Positions 42,613 to 52,318 of a DNA stretch of 64,000 nucleotides are shown piece after piece. This DNA is from WTKD01 sp965243525. Its GTDB lineage: Bacteria; Spirochaetota; Spirochaetia; WTKD01. The position numbers and the translations under genes are program-made. Location of the stretch: positions 1,612,001-1,676,000 of the forward strand of contig OZ251568.1 of assembly GCA_965243525.1 (NCBI GenBank), written 5' to 3'. How positions within the stretch are numbered: the first letter of the stretch is position 1; every line of letters starts with the position of its first letter. Under the pieces are notes generated by a model that worked only from the letters and a program-made list of their open reading frames with translations, did not search any database and was not told where the DNA came from.

Positions 42613-44651
42613 AGCGGTGATTCCATTGAATCAATATGGTCGATACCCATGCGGTCACGTTCTGTTGCAGATGTCAAAATTTTTGATGCGATTTTTTGCG
42701 ATGATTCAAGCAAGTCTTTTCGTCGCAAAACCAACATGAATTCCTGAGCATTGAATCCGGATTGATGGGTGCCTGCCAAATCTCCCGGTCCTCGCAACAG
42801 AAGATCTTTTTCTGCTATGAGAAATCCATCACTCGTTTCATACATAATTTTTAGACGTTCTTTTGCAATATCAGTCAGATCCTCAGCATAGGCAAGGCAA
42901 CAATACGATTGTAGATCACTTCGTCCGATACGCCCTCTCAGTTGATGCAGTGTGGAAAGCCCAAACAATTCAGCGTGTTCAATAAGCAATATGCTTGCAT
43001 TTTTCACGTCGATACCAACCTCGATGATGCTACTTGCAAGCAAGACATGGATACTTCTTTCTTTGAATTTCCGCATGGTAGTTGAGATCATTTTTGCATC
43101 CAGTTGGGAATGCACCACTCCACAATTATACGCCGCAAAGCGTGATTGAACACTCTGTAACATGGATTCTATGCTGCGTATATGGTTTGATTCTGCAATT
43201 CTGGGGTATACGATATAGGCTTGATGTCCCTTATCAAGTTCTGACTCGATCAGGCGATATGCCTGTTCTATGTTTTTTTGGGTAGACAAATGCGTACGTA
43301 TCGGCTTTCTGTCTAGCGGTTTTTCGGTGATCGTGCTGACCGTTATATATCCGCTGATAATCTGTGCAACGCTTCGTGGAATCGGGGTGGCGCTCAGCAT
43401 AAGGACATAGGGTGGGGGAAATTGAGATTTTGTGAGTGCTTGTCGCTGTGCCACACCAAAACGTTGTTGCTCGTCGATAATCAGTAGTGCGAGATTTTTT
43501 CCTTCTATGGTTTCATGCAGGAGTTTGTGGGTTCCAAACAATATATCGATGGACCCTTGAAGAAAATCCTCTTGCAGGGCATGCACAGCATCTGCGGCAA
43601 GGTTTCTGTGCAGAAAAGCAGATCGAATTGAATATTTCTGCAATAAGGCTTGATTGTTCTCAAAATGTTGGAGCGCAAGCAAATATGTTGGTGCAAGAAA
43701 AATCGTTTGGTATCCTTGTTGAGCAAGCACTATCGCAACAAGTAGGGCTACAATTGTCTTTCCGCATCCCACATCTCCTTGAATAATACGCCTTCCGGTA
43801 CGCATCTTCTGCATGTGAGAAAGAATATCTGATACTGCAGTGAGCTGTCCTTCAGTGAGTTGAAAGGGGAGATTCTCAAATAGGGCTGGATCAAGATGCA
43901 ATGTTTTTTCAAGTGGATATGACTGAGCTATGCTCCCTATGGAAAACCGCACTTGAATGTGAATGAGATTTCGAAATGCGATGAGCATGTGCGCAACCTT
44001 GGTCGATGGCATGTTCGGTGGAATGTGGATTGCTCTATACAAAGCAGCAAGATAGGAAGGTGAATAGGTGAACTGATTAGCTCCCTCGATGCCGCTGGTG
44101 ATCAAATCATGTGAATCAATGTCATCTTCAAGCTGATCGGTGATGCAAAGAACAGATTTTTTCAGGAGATTTTGAAGGCTCACTTGGCGAATGCCCTTTT
44201 TGAGGTGGTAAATTGGTTGGATAGTTAAGAATGCATCGGCGTTTTTTTCAAGCGCATATTCAAATTGACTACTGGTCCATTTTCCATATGATTTTGAAAA
44301 TTGCGTATACAACAACACTGTTTGGCCAACTGGCAACTGTTTAGCGATAAAATTTCTGCCATAACACATGAGATAGGCCTGCATCGTTGCATCTGAAACA
44401 GTGATCTGCAGCACGCGAGTATTTCGAAACGGAATATAGGCATGCTTTTGGACGATTACCCGGGAACTTGCCTTTTCAGTGCATTGGAGCTGAATTGTTC
44501 CCAACTTTGTCCTGTCTTCATAACGTTTTGGAAAATACGAAAGAATGTCCCAGGCAGAGTTGCAGTCTAATCGGGTAAAGATTGATTTTTGGTGCTTCGT
44601 GAGAAAGGAAAGAACAGAAATATCGATGGATTTCAATTCATGTGCAAGCAC
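42609..44651 (-). CDS. recG: ATP-dependent DNA helicase RecG
   Basis: 680-residue branch-migration helicase acting on stalled forks and Holliday junctions. The N-terminal wedge/OB region covers about residues 60-190, then Walker A GDVGCGKTI near 293, SATPIPRS near 395, the QLRGRIGRS motif VI near 570, and the LRGPGDLAGTHQSG signature near 625. Motif II reads DEQQRFGV, where most RecG proteins have DEQH. It begins at GTG 44651 immediately after the dnaE stop, without a clear ribosome site, so translation is probably coupled. Confidence 0.95.
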   Translation of the reverse strand: MLAHELKSIDISVLSFLTKHQKSIFTRLDCNSAWDILSYFPKRYEDRTKLGTIQLQCTEKASSRVIVQKHAYIPFRNTRVLQITVSDATMQAYLMCYGRNFIAKQLPVGQTVLLYTQFSKSYGKWTSSQFEYALEKNADAFLTIQPIYHLKKGIRQVSLQNLLKKSVLCITDQLEDDIDSHDLITSGIEGANQFTYSPSYLAALYRAIHIPPNMPSTKVAHMLIAFRNLIHIQVRFSIGSIAQSYPLEKTLHLDPALFENLPFQLTEGQLTAVSDILSHMQKMRTGRRIIQGDVGCGKTIVALLVAIVLAQQGYQTIFLAPTYLLALQHFENNQALLQKYSIRSAFLHRNLAADAVHALQEDFLQGSIDILFGTHKLLHETIEGKNLALLIIDEQQRFGVAQRQALTKSQFPPPYVLMLSATPIPRSVAQIISGYITVSTITEKPLDRKPIRTHLSTQKNIEQAYRLIESELDKGHQAYIVYPRIAESNHIRSIESMLQSVQSRFAAYNCGVVHSQLDAKMISTTMRKFKERSIHVLLASSIIEVGIDVKNASILLIEHAELFGLSTLHQLRGRIGRSDLQSYCCLAYAEDLTDIAKERLKIMYETSDGFLIAEKDLLLRGPGDLAGTHQSGFNAQEFMLVLRRKDLLESSQKIASKILTSATERDRMGIDHIDSMESPL

Positions 44652-47600
44652 TTATGAACACCACACATCGGTAATAAAAGGAAATTTTTTCAATTCTTCC
44701 AACACAGTGCTACGTGGGCTCAACTGCAATTGTGGTGAGCATACCAACAATTCCTCTTCGTCGGTATGAGAGGGATGGACGTAGACGCTGCTAAATCCAG
44801 GATTATTTTTGATAAACGTACGCAACTGCATCGCAGAATGTTTTGGGTTATGTACATCAGAAATACGTACATGGATTTTCTCAATTGCCAATTCTTCATT
44901 TGGTATTGCTCGCTGGATAGACCCTACGTTATACAGGTGCGCATCGCGGCTATCCTGAGTAACACTCACGTGGATTACCTTGCCATCAACGAGGTGTGCC
45001 GCATATTTCTTATGTTCCTGCGCAAAAATGCGCAATTGTTTGTGCCCTAGTGAGGTTTCAAGACTTGCGCTTACTATTTCTTCTTTTCTTCTCGTCGTAT
45101 ATCGAGATTTCTCTTGGTATACCCCAATAAATTCCCGCTGAGAAGAAGAGTATTGGCGTTGATTGATGCGTGATTCTGAAACAGAATAATTAGACAAGGG
45201 ATTCCCGCTTGCGTAGAACTGCAGAAATTGTTTTTCATCGTGAAGCCTTTCTTCAAGCGACCAGTCGGGAAGGTCTTCGTTGAAAGAGGCAAATTCCGTT
45301 TCTTGTGGATCGAACAACGTAAACTGCCCGGCTTCCTGAAGTTTCTTTTGTTGTTGAGCGTGTGCATACAAAGTTTCAAGCTGCAAAAAGAGCATCTTCC
45401 GGTTTGTGTGGATCGAATCAAAAACACCTGCGCGAATAAGACTTGCAATGCTTGTCTTTCGCACGATGGTCAAATTAACACGGGTCAAAAAATCGTTTAT
45501 CGATGTAAATGGATGATCTGCCCTAGCCGTGACAATTGCTTCTGAAACTGCCTCGGCAACTGTTTTTATTCCAATCAACCCGAAAAGAATTTCTTTTTGA
45601 TCCTTGACGGTGAAGTACACTTTTGATTTGTTTATATCCGGTGGAATCAAGGTGATCTTCATGTTTTGAATTGTTTCTATAAACGACATAAAACTGTCTG
45701 GAAATTTGTATTCGCAGTTCAGATAGGCAGCAAAAAACGGAGCAGGGTAATGCGTCTTCAGATAGGCGGTTTGGAATGCAAGCAGGGCATAGGCAGCAGC
45801 GTGTGATTTGTTGAATCCATACCCCGCAAAAGGTTCTATGATGTCGAAAATGCGCTCAGCCCTGTCCTTGGTATACCCTTGCTTGTGCGCGCCATCAACA
45901 AATTTTTGGCGAATTTCTTCAAGCTCTTCGCGCTTCTTTTTTCCCATAACCCTTCGCATGATGTCCGCTTCACCAAGCGAAAATCCACCAATATGCTGCA
46001 CAATCTGTATGACCTGTTCTTGGTATACAATAATGCCGTAAGTTTCTTCAAGGATACTCTGCACCTCGGGCAACAAGTATTCCAACGAGTGCCCTTTTTT
46101 CTTGTTGGTAATATAAAGGTCTATAAACTGCATGGGGCCGGGGCGATAGAGCGCGTTTATAGCTGTGATGTCTTCGATGCGCTCAGGTAATGTTCGTCGA
46201 AGAATCTGCTGCATGCCAGCGCTTTCCAGTTGAAATATTGCTTGACTGTTTCCCTCTTGAAGCATCGCAAACGTCGCCGTATCGGTCAGGTCAATGGATT
46301 CCATGGAAAACGTGGGGTGATAATGTCGGATTGTTTGTTCTGCATTATGGATGACTGTGAGTGTTTTCAACCCTAGGATATCCATTTTGATCAGTCCAAA
46401 TTCCTCAAGCGCATCCATAGAATACTGCGTTGCAATTGATCCGGATCGCGGCTCTCGGTATAGGGGAAGGTATTCAATAATGGGTTTTTTCCCGATGATG
46501 ATTCCTGCCGGATGGGTTGAAGCATGACGGTTGAGTCCAATGAGTTTTTGCGCGATGTCCACACATTCTCGATAGGTCGTATCTTCGTTGTAGTATTTCT
46601 GTAACACCGAATGCTCTTGAAACAACTCGACTAGGCTTGTATCAAGAAAATAGGGGATATGTCCCGCCAAGGTGTTTACTTCGCTGAAGGGGAGATTCAA
46701 AACTCGTGCAACATCCTTTAAAGCTGCGCGTGCTTTCATGGTGCCAAAGGTGATAATCTGTCCTACGTTTTCTGTGCCATATCGCTCTGTGATGTATTGA
46801 ATGATTTCTGGACGTCCATCTATACAAAAATCGATGTCAAAATCAGGCATTGAGACTCTGTCAGGATTGAGAAATCGTTCAAAAAGGAGGCCGTATCGAA
46901 TTGGATCGATATTGGTTATGCTTAGGGCATAGGCAACAAGAGAACCTGCACCAGAACCACGGCCTGGTCCCACGGGAATATCATGTTCTATAGCAAAATG
47001 CACGAAATCCCAAATAATCAAAAAATAGCCAACAAATCCCATCGAAATAATGGTATCAAGCTCAAAATCTGCACGCTTTTGCAGATTCGGTGTTATATCG
47101 GGATATTTTTTTTCCAGCCCTTCATAGGTGAGGTGCCGCAAATACGCCCCGGCGTCTGAAAACCCCTCTGGAATTTCATATTCGGGAAGCTGTGGGGGAA
47201 GCGGTTCAAATGTGGTTTTGCATTGCTGTGCAATGTGCACAGTGGTGTGCATTGCCTGGAGACTCTCAGAGAACTCTTCTTCGATCACCTCCCTTGGTTT
47301 TAAATAAAACTCGCGAGAGGGAAACAAGATACTTCGGTCTTCTTTTTTTCTGTTTTGCCCAATACGTATCAGAATATCGTGTGCATCTGCATCTTCCTCT
47401 TTCGCATAATACGCCTCGTTGCAGATAGTTGTTTGTACTTCATATTCATCCGCTAGTTTCTCCAAGTGGTTGTTGAGCGCTATTCGTTCAGCAGTTCCAT
47501 TGTTTGAAAGAGCGAGATATACACTGTCTTTTCCATAGGTATCAATATAAAATTGCAGGCGTTCTTTTGCATATGCGTGTTGGTTGTTGCGGAGTGCGAT

Positions 47601-48029
47601 TCCAATGTCACTCCTTGTTGCTCCTTGAATACAGAAAAGACCATGGTTGTATTTTTTGATCAATGCATCGTCTATGCGTGGATGATAATAGAATCCTTCG
47701 ATATAGGCATAGGAAGAAAGCAGGGAGAGGTTTTTGAATCCTTCATTTGTTTTCGCGATAAGGTGAATAGTATGTTGGGGAGTTTTTGCTTCTTGTTTCG
47801 ATTTTTCATGTCTTCCACGTGGAGCAATCGCAAATTCACATCCAATGACCGGGGTGACGTTATGTTGCTTGCAGGCCCGTACAAAGGGAATGACACCAAA
47901 AAGATTTCCTTCATCACAGATGGCAGCATGCGTATTGCCTTGTGCTATTGCATGCAGAACGATGTCTTCAACGCGAATCAAAGAACGCAGAAGGCTATAA
48001 TCAGAGTGCACATGGAGAGGTATGAACAT
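44652..48029 (-). CDS. dnaE: DNA polymerase III alpha subunit
   Basis: Replicative polymerase subunit of 1125 residues. The N-terminal PHP domain opens with LHVHSDYSLLRS. The polymerase active site includes GRGSGAGSLVAYAL and PDFDIDFC, the helix-hairpin-helix region follows, and the C-terminal part carries an OB-like domain. ATG 48029 is preferred: GGTAGGG lies eight bases before it and the protein then starts at the PHP domain. A TTG at 48065 would add 12 residues. The gene leads the dnaE-recG-rsmD operon. No separate proofreading subunit is in the window. Confidence 0.95.
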   Translation of the reverse strand: MFIPLHVHSDYSLLRSLIRVEDIVLHAIAQGNTHAAICDEGNLFGVIPFVRACKQHNVTPVIGCEFAIAPRGRHEKSKQEAKTPQHTIHLIAKTNEGFKNLSLLSSYAYIEGFYYHPRIDDALIKKYNHGLFCIQGATRSDIGIALRNNQHAYAKERLQFYIDTYGKDSVYLALSNNGTAERIALNNHLEKLADEYEVQTTICNEAYYAKEEDADAHDILIRIGQNRKKEDRSILFPSREFYLKPREVIEEEFSESLQAMHTTVHIAQQCKTTFEPLPPQLPEYEIPEGFSDAGAYLRHLTYEGLEKKYPDITPNLQKRADFELDTIISMGFVGYFLIIWDFVHFAIEHDIPVGPGRGSGAGSLVAYALSITNIDPIRYGLLFERFLNPDRVSMPDFDIDFCIDGRPEIIQYITERYGTENVGQIITFGTMKARAALKDVARVLNLPFSEVNTLAGHIPYFLDTSLVELFQEHSVLQKYYNEDTTYRECVDIAQKLIGLNRHASTHPAGIIIGKKPIIEYLPLYREPRSGSIATQYSMDALEEFGLIKMDILGLKTLTVIHNAEQTIRHYHPTFSMESIDLTDTATFAMLQEGNSQAIFQLESAGMQQILRRTLPERIEDITAINALYRPGPMQFIDLYITNKKKGHSLEYLLPEVQSILEETYGIIVYQEQVIQIVQHIGGFSLGEADIMRRVMGKKKREELEEIRQKFVDGAHKQGYTKDRAERIFDIIEPFAGYGFNKSHAAAYALLAFQTAYLKTHYPAPFFAAYLNCEYKFPDSFMSFIETIQNMKITLIPPDINKSKVYFTVKDQKEILFGLIGIKTVAEAVSEAIVTARADHPFTSINDFLTRVNLTIVRKTSIASLIRAGVFDSIHTNRKMLFLQLETLYAHAQQQKKLQEAGQFTLFDPQETEFASFNEDLPDWSLEERLHDEKQFLQFYASGNPLSNYSVSESRINQRQYSSSQREFIGVYQEKSRYTTRRKEEIVSASLETSLGHKQLRIFAQEHKKYAAHLVDGKVIHVSVTQDSRDAHLYNVGSIQRAIPNEELAIEKIHVRISDVHNPKHSAMQLRTFIKNNPGFSSVYVHPSHTDEEELLVCSPQLQLSPRSTVLEELKKFPFITDVWCS

Positions 48030-48149
48030 GTAATTTACCCTACCTGCAGGTATTTCAATCGTCAAGTGACATATGTCATGAGGTTGCGCTCGACAATAAT
48101 ACTAGAACCTCATTTATGATATTGGAGTAGAGAAGGGTGCAATTATTTC

Positions 48150-49352
48150 CTATGCGCAGACTGCATTAATCTGTGCGCTAATGTACTCGATGTCTTCGGA
48201 GCTTAATGCAGGGTATATAGGTAGGCTGAGGATGTTCTTTGCAATGGAGTCAACATGAGGCAGTGGTGTTTTGGCGAATGACTTAAAATAGCGTTGGTGA
48301 TGCAATGGTGTAAAATGGATCGATGTTTGAATGCCTGCCTTTTGCAATTTTTGGACCATGGCCTCTCGATTGACCGCATCACCACATACTTGAATGACAA
48401 ACAGATGCCACGAATGCAGCGGATGGATTTGATTTGGGAGGATGATTGACGCATTGTCTTTTAGCAGTTTGTGATAGAGTTGTGCGATCTCTTTTCGTCG
48501 ATTTTGTAGCACTATTTGTTTTTTTAGCTGCACCCGGGCAAGAGCAGCTTGAATATCTGATAGATTGTATTTGAATCCATCTGATATCACCTCATACGTC
48601 GCTGATTGATTTTTATACCGTTGCCATGATTGGGTTGAAATGCCATGAGAACGTAATACCTGCATTGTACGAGCAACAGTCGCGTCTTGCATGCAAATCA
48701 TTCCTCCCTCAGCAGAACTCAGAGGTTTGGTTGCATAGAATGAAAACACCGCGACATCTTTTGCAGGATAACCATGGTGTTCACCAACGATAGGAGAACA
48801 ATGTGCTGCATCTTCGATGAGCCATAGATCGTATTTTTTTGCCAATGCAACATAATCTTCGATGAATCGCGGTTCCCCTGCATAATGTACGCACATGATT
48901 GCGGTTATGGGATGATTGGTATTTCGTGCATCGAGAATAGAAGCTTCTAACGCCTGAGGATCCATATGGAAGGAATTTGGAGCGATGTCAATGAAGAAGG
49001 GACGATGTCCTGATTGGATGATCACCTGTGCACAGGAGGCAAAGGTGAGCGGTGATACTGCAATGCAACTTTTGGGAGCTAGGCTACCTAATAGTATTGC
49101 TAGGTGTAACCCCGCAGTTGCACTTGATACTGCACCGGCCTGAGCCGCATTGACTGTCTGTGCGAATTCATCTTCCAACATTCGACATTCCTCACCGGTG
49201 GTAATCCAACCACTCGATAAGGCCCGTGTTATCGCTTGTTCTTCTTCGTGATCATATGCGATGCGGTGAAACGGAATACGAATCTGTGAAGATGGTGAAC
49301 TGGAATCTTTTTCGATAATAGAATCTCTTGAACTCATAGGGAACTGTGGCAT
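48150..49352 (-). CDS. DegT/DnrJ/EryC1-type nucleotide-sugar aminotransferase
   Basis: 400-residue PLP enzyme of the sugar aminotransferase family. The Schiff-base lysine is in FYATKPLSSAEGG near residue 210, the PLP-contacting IEDAAHC near 183, and YNLSDIQAALARVQL near 262. The N-terminal 25 residues are Ser-rich and lie outside the domain. It follows the CapD-type dehydratase gene by 12 bases. Together they would convert a UDP-HexNAc to a 4-keto-6-deoxy sugar and then to a 4-amino sugar, as in bacillosamine or pseudaminic acid routes. The end product, perhaps for surface or flagellin glycans, cannot be read. Confidence 0.87.
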   Translation of the reverse strand: MPQFPMSSRDSIIEKDSSSPSSQIRIPFHRIAYDHEEEQAITRALSSGWITTGEECRMLEDEFAQTVNAAQAGAVSSATAGLHLAILLGSLAPKSCIAVSPLTFASCAQVIIQSGHRPFFIDIAPNSFHMDPQALEASILDARNTNHPITAIMCVHYAGEPRFIEDYVALAKKYDLWLIEDAAHCSPIVGEHHGYPAKDVAVFSFYATKPLSSAEGGMICMQDATVARTMQVLRSHGISTQSWQRYKNQSATYEVISDGFKYNLSDIQAALARVQLKKQIVLQNRRKEIAQLYHKLLKDNASIILPNQIHPLHSWHLFVIQVCGDAVNREAMVQKLQKAGIQTSIHFTPLHHQRYFKSFAKTPLPHVDSIAKNILSLPIYPALSSEDIEYISAQINAVCA

Positions 49353-49364
49353 GCTGTCTCGAGA

Positions 49365-50849
49365 TCATTCATTGGTAATCGAAGTGCGGGCATTGGATGT
49401 TGATACCGAGGAAGCATGAGTTTTTGTTTCGTGCAGATATGTTTCTTGTAGCTCAAAAAACTGCTTTCGTATCTTAGCATGGGAAATACTTGGATCAAGC
49501 AAGTCGAGCATGGTCCTTCGTAGTGTTTGATAATATGTCTTATTTGGAGTAGACACACTTGATTGTGTATGAATAGAAAACACTTGTGGGATATTTGTCT
49601 TTCGAATCTGTTCATTTGAAGCGATCAGCTCTTCAGAAATTTTTTCTGAATCTGCGAGTCCAGTATAATTAAGTTGAATCGCATCGTGTACATGAGGAAA
49701 ATAAAATTGCAGCAGCGCATCTACCATATCTTTAAGTTTCATCGGAGCACCCATATCAAACCCATAGATGGCATGATCCTTTCCATCGAACAAGAGACGC
49801 AAAATCAAGGATGCAGCCTCGGAAACCGACATATAATACCGTTCGGAATCCGGATCTGTTAACTGCAATGGTTGGGTCAGGGCATGGTTTTTGATAACTT
49901 CGGCAATACTTCCCCGTGATGAAAGTATGTTTCCAAACCGAACCACGGTCGCAGGAAGGGAGCCATGCAGGCTCAATGCTTCACCGATCATCTTGGTCAG
50001 CCCATAGGTTGAATGAGGGTTTACTGCCTTGTCCGTTGAAACCTGTAAAATGCGTCCCACCGGATATTCTTGCAACACGTCGTAGAGGTTGATTAGGCCA
50101 ACGACATTATTCGCAAACGCTGCATAGGCATGATCTTCCATCAACAAAACATGCTTGTGTGCAATGGTATTGATTACAAAATCTATTTGGAGTGCTGCAA
50201 TTGTTTGTTTGAGAGCAGCCTTGTCTTGCAGATCAAGGATGACCGGTATGATGTTTGTATGTGGTGACAGCCCGTCCTTTTGCAATTGCTTGAGTTTTCT
50301 ATAGATGCGTATAATACTTGTTTCTCCGTGTCCCATGAGATAAATCGTAGAGAAGGAGAGCCAGAGACATTGCAGAGCGAGTTCTTGCCCAAGACTGCCA
50401 CCGGCACCGGCAATCAAAATATGTTTGGTCTCTGCCTCTTGTTTATGAGAATGTAGCTGCAAAGATTGGTATGAGCGACCAATAACATCTTCCGGTTTGA
50501 TCGGTCTTATATTATGCAGATATACTTCTCCTTCAATAATAGGCGTTGATCCTGGAATTATCTGTATTGAATCACAGTATTTTTTTCTCAAAAATCTGTA
50601 CAATTGAGCGATTCTCGATTTTGAAACGCTTGGCATTGCTATGAGAACAGTATCGATTGTTTTAAACGTATAGCGGTTTAATGCAGTTTCAATGGGGCCT
50701 TGTACTACAGTCCCATGTGCAGTAGATCCTATTTTTTTTGGATCATCGTCATAACAGTATACCGTTTCAACGGTAGGGAAAAATTGATCAATGCACGCCA
50801 AAATAGATTGGCCGGCTGAACCCATGCCAAGGATATGCAAAGACTTCAT
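49365..50849 (-). CDS. CapD/PglF-type UDP-HexNAc 4,6-dehydratase
   Basis: 494-residue extended SDR enzyme. Residues 1-125 form a nucleotide-binding domain ending in the RPIKPEDVIGR motif seen in long CapD/PglF proteins. The second Rossmann domain has GAGGSLGQE near 149, VSTDKAVNPHSTYG with Tyr-x3-Lys (YGLTK) near 290, and VRFGNILSSRGS. Long-form relatives usually begin with four membrane helices; these are absent, so this version should be soluble. It pairs with the downstream aminotransferase. TATACT at 50861-50856 lies six bases before the ATG with no ribosome site, hinting at a leaderless mRNA. Confidence 0.85.
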   Translation of the reverse strand: MKSLHILGMGSAGQSILACIDQFFPTVETVYCYDDDPKKIGSTAHGTVVQGPIETALNRYTFKTIDTVLIAMPSVSKSRIAQLYRFLRKKYCDSIQIIPGSTPIIEGEVYLHNIRPIKPEDVIGRSYQSLQLHSHKQEAETKHILIAGAGGSLGQELALQCLWLSFSTIYLMGHGETSIIRIYRKLKQLQKDGLSPHTNIIPVILDLQDKAALKQTIAALQIDFVINTIAHKHVLLMEDHAYAAFANNVVGLINLYDVLQEYPVGRILQVSTDKAVNPHSTYGLTKMIGEALSLHGSLPATVVRFGNILSSRGSIAEVIKNHALTQPLQLTDPDSERYYMSVSEAASLILRLLFDGKDHAIYGFDMGAPMKLKDMVDALLQFYFPHVHDAIQLNYTGLADSEKISEELIASNEQIRKTNIPQVFSIHTQSSVSTPNKTYYQTLRRTMLDLLDPSISHAKIRKQFFELQETYLHETKTHASSVSTSNARTSITNE

Positions 50850-50855
50850 AAACCG

Positions 50856-50861
50856 AGTATA
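50856..50861 (-). promoter_or_regulatory. -10 element of the capD-type gene
   Basis: TATACT on the minus strand ends six bases before the ATG at 50849. No good -35 is found at 16-18 bases, so strength is uncertain. If used, the transcript begins at the start codon. Confidence 0.4.
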
Positions 50862-50935
50862 GACTGATTTGGATAGAAATGCACGAAAAAATGTAATTGT
50901 AACTTTAATCGTGCCGAAATTATATGTGAAAAGGT

Positions 50936-52315
50936 ATGAAATTGACCAGTGTATTAGTGCTATTATGTCTCGTTTCTATTGGAATTTTTGCACAGTCGTA
51001 TACTACAATCGTAGCAAACGGAAGACAAAGCGATTTTCCTCAGCGAGGGTTTTTCGCTTATTCAAATGCATTTCCAGAGGGAACACGTTTAATTCTTCGA
51101 AATCCCGACACAAATGCAAAAACTACGGTGACTATTCTATCTCCAATAGGCTCCACTGGAGGAGCGATGCTTGTTTCTCCTGAGGCTGCCGTTACACTCG
51201 GCATTATTAGCCCTTCTATCATTCAAGTAGAGCAAGACGATACGAGTTCTGTTGCTGCTCTCGAAAGAGCGCTCGTTCAAAATCCTGATCTAAATCCAGC
51301 ACTCTCATTTCAAAATTCACTTCCTTCAGAAGAAGATCAGCCGATCACTGATCCTGAACCTCCTTCTGATGTTGAAGTTTCTGTTGACACTGATCCCCCT
51401 CTTTCTGTTCCTGATGACATCGATCCTCCGCCTTCTGTTCCTGAAGATCCGATACTGCCACCAGAAGAAGAATCTTTGATAGCTGAACTTCCCTCAGAAG
51501 GGTTTTTCGATGGGAACGAAAGTGATACTCCGGCGAATCTCCTCGCTCTTCCAGAAATTCCAGAAGAGGAAGAGCCTGAATTTAACATTCAAGAATTAGG
51601 AAGTGAAGAGCAGGCGGAATTGTTTAGCCTTCCTCAACCACAACCTCTGGAGGATGATCTGTTGGCTGAGGTACCTGTAGTAGAAGAAATTATCGAAGAA
51701 CCATCCCTACGGCCAGAGTTATTTGAAGAAAGCATACCTGATTTCGTGGAGTTACTCGAACCCACCCTAGAGGAGATTGTTCCTGATATTTTGGAAGCTG
51801 ATGTATCTGATGAGGTCATCTTGGCTGCGGATTTAGAGTTGCCAGAAGAAGCCATCTTGGCTACAGATTTAGAATTGCCAGAAGAGCTCCCATTGGAAGA
51901 TTCATTGCCAGAACCAGATTCAACTGATTTCATCTTGCCGCCAGAGGAACTTGCTGTGGCTCCAGATAGAGAAGAGCAAGAAGAGATTTTTGATGATACT
52001 CCTGATAGTGTTCTGCCGGAAATTGATAATGTCGTTGTTGATGAGGAAGATTCTCCTCCTGATTCAATCGCGAGTTCTTCAACTATCGAAGTGGACGCAG
52101 ACTATATCCAAGTAGGAGCATTCAGCGACCTTCTTTCTGCACAAGAAATACGTTCGTCGCTTTCTTCTCTGTACGATACTTCAATTGTAGACAAAGACAG
52201 CATCAAATTGGTTGTTGTCGGTCCAGTATTAGATGACGAAAAGGGTGTGTTGTTGTATACCTTGAGAAATATAGGATACCCAGACGCATTTATTAAAAAT
52301 GCATCTGAGTTTTAA
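50936..52315 (+). CDS. Envelope protein with RlpA-like barrel, acidic linker and SPOR domain
   Basis: 459-residue exported protein. A signal peptide ending IFAQ is followed (about 30-100) by a stretch like the double-psi barrel of RlpA: AYSNAFPEGTRL, then TVTILSPIGS and SPEAAVTLGI. RlpA enzymes have a His and an Asp at the matching AAHKTLP and VNDRGP places; here Ser and other residues stand there, so lytic transglycosylase activity is unlikely. Residues 105-380 are an acidic Glu/Pro/Leu-rich linker with short internal repeats. A C-terminal SPOR domain (about 384-459, YIQVGAFSD) should bind denuded septal peptidoglycan. A cell-division or envelope role is inferred. AAAAGG is unusually close to the ATG. 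Confidence 0.75.
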   Translation: MKLTSVLVLLCLVSIGIFAQSYTTIVANGRQSDFPQRGFFAYSNAFPEGTRLILRNPDTNAKTTVTILSPIGSTGGAMLVSPEAAVTLGIISPSIIQVEQDDTSSVAALERALVQNPDLNPALSFQNSLPSEEDQPITDPEPPSDVEVSVDTDPPLSVPDDIDPPPSVPEDPILPPEEESLIAELPSEGFFDGNESDTPANLLALPEIPEEEEPEFNIQELGSEEQAELFSLPQPQPLEDDLLAEVPVVEEIIEEPSLRPELFEESIPDFVELLEPTLEEIVPDILEADVSDEVILAADLELPEEAILATDLELPEELPLEDSLPEPDSTDFILPPEELAVAPDREEQEEIFDDTPDSVLPEIDNVVVDEEDSPPDSIASSSTIEVDADYIQVGAFSDLLSAQEIRSSLSSLYDTSIVDKDSIKLVVVGPVLDDEKGVLLYTLRNIGYPDAFIKNASEF

Positions 52316-52318
52316 ACC

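Noticed and set aside
51337..51933. Minus-strand Ser/Gly-rich frames
   Set aside because: Antisense of the acidic linker of the SPOR-domain gene, whose own signal peptide and SPOR domain are clear.
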